Under the pieces are notes generated by a model. That model saw only the letters and a list, made by a program, of their open reading frames with translations, ran no database searches and was not told the DNA's origin. From JBFKAV01 sp041621405 (lineage in GTDB: Bacteria; Pseudomonadota; Alphaproteobacteria; Rhodobacterales; Rhodobacteraceae), in assembly GCA_041621405.1 (NCBI GenBank), contig JBFKAV010000085.1:1-15603 (forward strand): DNA of 15,603 nucleotides. The letters are read 5' to 3'. The position numbers and the translations under genes are program-made. Below are positions 13,711-15,603 of this stretch, in pieces; position 1 is the stretch's first letter, and every line of letters begins with the position of its first letter.

Positions 13711-15111
13711 ATGTTTTCGGAGGGCATTTCCGAGCCCAGAAGAACGATTGGCTGGCCAGGCTTGAGATCCAGGTTCAGCGCCTCGGAAGCACGGGCCACG
13801 GTCTTGCTCGCTGCGCCCATCACCGGTGCAGCACTGGTCAACATGGGAATGACCATCACTGACACCCTGATGATGGGATGGATGGGCCCGCAGGCTCTGG
13901 CGGCGGGAGCGGTGATCAGCGACGTCCACTCGCTGGTGTTCTACTTCGTCGCAGGAATTGCCGGGGCCGTCGCGCCACTTGTCGCCAGGGCCGTCGGAGC
14001 CGGCAACTGGAAGGAGGCCGGGCAGGCCCTTCATCATGGCATCTTCGCGGCTGGACTTCTGGCTCCGGTCACCTTTTCTGCCGTGTGGCACGCGGCCGAA
14101 TTCGTGCGCGTGTTCGGCGTAGACCCGGTGATCGTCGAATTGGGGAGGCCATATGCCCATGCGATCGCGTTCGGCGCAACCGCGATGCTGTTCGTTACGG
14201 TCCTCAAGCAGATGTTTGATGCCATCGGGCGGCCAAAGGTCTTCCTGGTCGCGGTGATGTCGGCACTGCCGTTGAACGCACTGGCCAATCTGGTCTTCAT
14301 GTTTGGAATTGGGCCTGTACCGGAATTCGGTCTCGCTGGCGCGGGCATTGCTTCGTCGCTCGTCGCCGTGGCGCTTCTCATTGGCTTGGCGGCGTATGGG
14401 GCCACGAATGCCGAGACTCGCCGCCTGAAGCTGATCGTCAACCTGAAGGGGATACAACCCGGCAGGATTCTGGAGATCTTCAGGATCGGTCTCCCCATCG
14501 GCTTCTTTACGATCGGAGAGGTCGGGATCTTCCTGTTGTCGACGATCGTCGTATCGCTCTTCGGGGTCGAGGCACTGGCGGCACACGCGATCACCCTTCG
14601 GACAGCCGGCGTGATCTACGCGATTCCTGTCGGACTGACGCAGGCCGCAACCGTACGCGTAGGGCACGCGCTCGGTGTCGGCGAGACCATTCGGATCCGA
14701 CAATCGGTGAGAGCCGTAAGGACGATTGGCGCAATTGCCGGTCTGGGTATCTTTCTGGTCCTGTCTGCGAGCGCTCTGGTCCTGTTCGTTTGGGCCTCAG
14801 GTGCTGAGAAAGCCATCCCGCTCTCTGTCTCCTTGCTTCTTACGCTGCTGGCCGCGTTGAACCTGGCGCAAGGATTCGTGGCACCCGTGACCGGGATCAT
14901 GCGGGCGCTCAAGCGAACGCAGGTGCCGATGGTGGCAAGTCTGACCGGGTACTGGGGCATTGGAATGCCCGTCGGCGTGTTGGCCGCATTTGGTCTTGGT
15001 TTGGAAGCATTAGGCATCTGGACCGGCTTGGCCGTCGGGGTCGCGGCAACTGCAGCGGTATTGAACTGGCAGATGTTGCGCGTCGTTTCCCAGGAACTGG
15101 TGTCCGGCTAG
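13711..15111 (+). CDS. MATE-family multidrug efflux transporter
   Basis: This is an inner-membrane efflux pump of 466 residues, the normal size for the NorM/MATE family, with about twelve membrane helices in two homologous halves. The first half includes VNMGMTITDTLMMGWMGPQALAAGA (around residues 49-73) and the second GFFTIGEVGIFLLSTIVVSLFGVEALAAHAITL, the matching position in the repeat. The PVGLTQAATVRVGHALG and GIWTGLAVG segments are also typical. These pumps export cationic drugs or metabolites in exchange for sodium ions or protons. The ATG at 13711 has AAGGAG at a suitable distance. It follows the OsmC gene on the same strand by 107 bp with a stem-loop between. The drop in GC seen here compared with the TRAP genes suggests a separate origin for this part of the window. 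Confidence 0.92.
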   Translation: MFSEGISEPRRTIGWPGLRSRFSASEARATVLLAAPITGAALVNMGMTITDTLMMGWMGPQALAAGAVISDVHSLVFYFVAGIAGAVAPLVARAVGAGNWKEAGQALHHGIFAAGLLAPVTFSAVWHAAEFVRVFGVDPVIVELGRPYAHAIAFGATAMLFVTVLKQMFDAIGRPKVFLVAVMSALPLNALANLVFMFGIGPVPEFGLAGAGIASSLVAVALLIGLAAYGATNAETRRLKLIVNLKGIQPGRILEIFRIGLPIGFFTIGEVGIFLLSTIVVSLFGVEALAAHAITLRTAGVIYAIPVGLTQAATVRVGHALGVGETIRIRQSVRAVRTIGAIAGLGIFLVLSASALVLFVWASGAEKAIPLSVSLLLTLLAALNLAQGFVAPVTGIMRALKRTQVPMVASLTGYWGIGMPVGVLAAFGLGLEALGIWTGLAVGVAATAAVLNWQMLRVVSQELVSG

Positions 15112-15603
15112 TGCGACTCAGACGCCGCCATCAGCAGGCAGGGACTATTGCGGCGCCTGCCGGAAGATTCGGGTCCGCAGTCGAATGCGCCGGGTTTCCG
15201 CGCCTCGGCGCAGCGCCGAGCCTTGCCAGTGAACGTCCGCCGTGGGCCGATCACTCCCCGTTCACGCGCGCGAGGTGCCGAACTGAGGCCGTAATCGTTG
15301 GCTGTCAGCCCCAACACCTCGGCCAGCGCCCCAGAACGCAGACTTTCTGGGTCGAGGGTCGCCCATCAGGGAGCGGGGTGGAGGCGCGAAACGCAACTAC
15401 CAAGCTCCGGCGAAGGTCGGCGCCGGTGATCTCTTTGGCCCTTATCACAAGACAACGGCGAGCCGCCGCTTCCCGGCACGTCTTCGACATGTCACGCCGA
15501 AGGCGCTGGCACAGCGCGGGCGTCAGGTTTCTCAGTGGATTGGCGGTCGTCAAACCCCGCAACGTCGGCTACTTTCAGCGGGGGCTCGTTCAGGGACGCA
15601 CCC
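15112..15603. other. Stretch without a supported gene
   Basis: About 490 bp after the MATE gene hold only short open frames, none starting with a good ribosome site or resembling a family I recognise. Two stem-loops are present. A weak one has arms 15137-15142 and 15156-15161. A perfect one at 15204-15220 has 8-bp arms (CTCGGCGC and its complement) around a single base. Neither is followed by a T-run, but they could end the MATE transcript. The rest could be a decayed gene or the flank of a gene beyond the window. Confidence 0.5.
15204..15220 (+). terminator. Perfect stem-loop downstream of the MATE gene
   Basis: CTCGGCGC and GCGCCGAG flank a single A, so in RNA the hairpin would have about six pairs and a five-base loop. 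It lies about 92 bp past the MATE stop codon. With no T-run it is only a candidate transcript end. Confidence 0.35.

Noticed and set aside
15492..15602. Minus-strand peptide containing LKVADVAGFDD, reminiscent of the second AraC helix-turn-helix
   Set aside because: Only about ten residues match loosely, the expected residues after it are missing, and the frame stops soon after; too little to call a pseudogene.

Overview
The window is GC-rich, densely coding DNA from a bacterium that looks like an alphaproteobacterium of the Rhodobacteraceae type. That placement is an inference. It rests on the high GC, the TRAP and sugar ABC transporters next to LacI and IclR regulators, the DctQM fusion and the overall protein character. 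No rRNA, tRNA, CRISPR array, IS element or phage gene was seen. The species cannot be named from this sequence.

Layout from left to right. (1) Positions 1-3010: a sugar-type ABC importer on the minus strand (binding protein, then a MalF-like permease cut by the window edge), divergent from a LacI-family regulator. The 280-bp region between them carries two related operator-like sites with central CG. One sits just downstream of a TTGACG -35-like box for the transporter and the other just upstream of the regulator gene. (2) 3202-3687: a lone flavodoxin-like protein, convergent with the next gene. (3) 3740-11586: an IclR-family regulator divergent from a GMC-family FAD alcohol dehydrogenase. 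The dehydrogenase is followed on the same strand by a TRAP transporter (binding protein plus a single fused DctQ-DctM permease), a DUF475/TerC-like membrane protein and a universal stress protein. This reads as uptake and oxidation of one small organic substrate, probably an alcohol or polyol, under IclR control; the substrate is unknown. The USP may act on the transporter, as TeaD does for the Halomonas TeaABC TRAP system, but that is only an analogy. (4) 11823-15111: a GlxA-type regulator (DJ-1/PfpI plus AraC domains) divergent from an OsmC-family protein and a MATE efflux pump, which together resemble a stress-response and export unit. (5) 15112-15603: about 490 bp with no gene I can support.

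Base composition falls in the right-hand part. Single 60-base lines at 8701 and 9061 each have 44 G+C, while lines at 12181 and 14401 each have 36. The GlxA-OsmC-MATE unit may therefore have a different history from the TRAP operon.

Three same-strand intercistronic gaps (binding protein/permease, DctP/DctQM, OsmC/MATE) each hold a strong GC-rich stem-loop without a T-run. This fits differential expression inside operons better than simple termination. The observations most worth checking are the two-site LacI operator arrangement, the single-cysteine OsmC protein in the GlxA-OsmC-MATE unit, and the IclR/GMC/TRAP/DUF475/USP cluster. I did not see clear evidence of an entirely new class of system.
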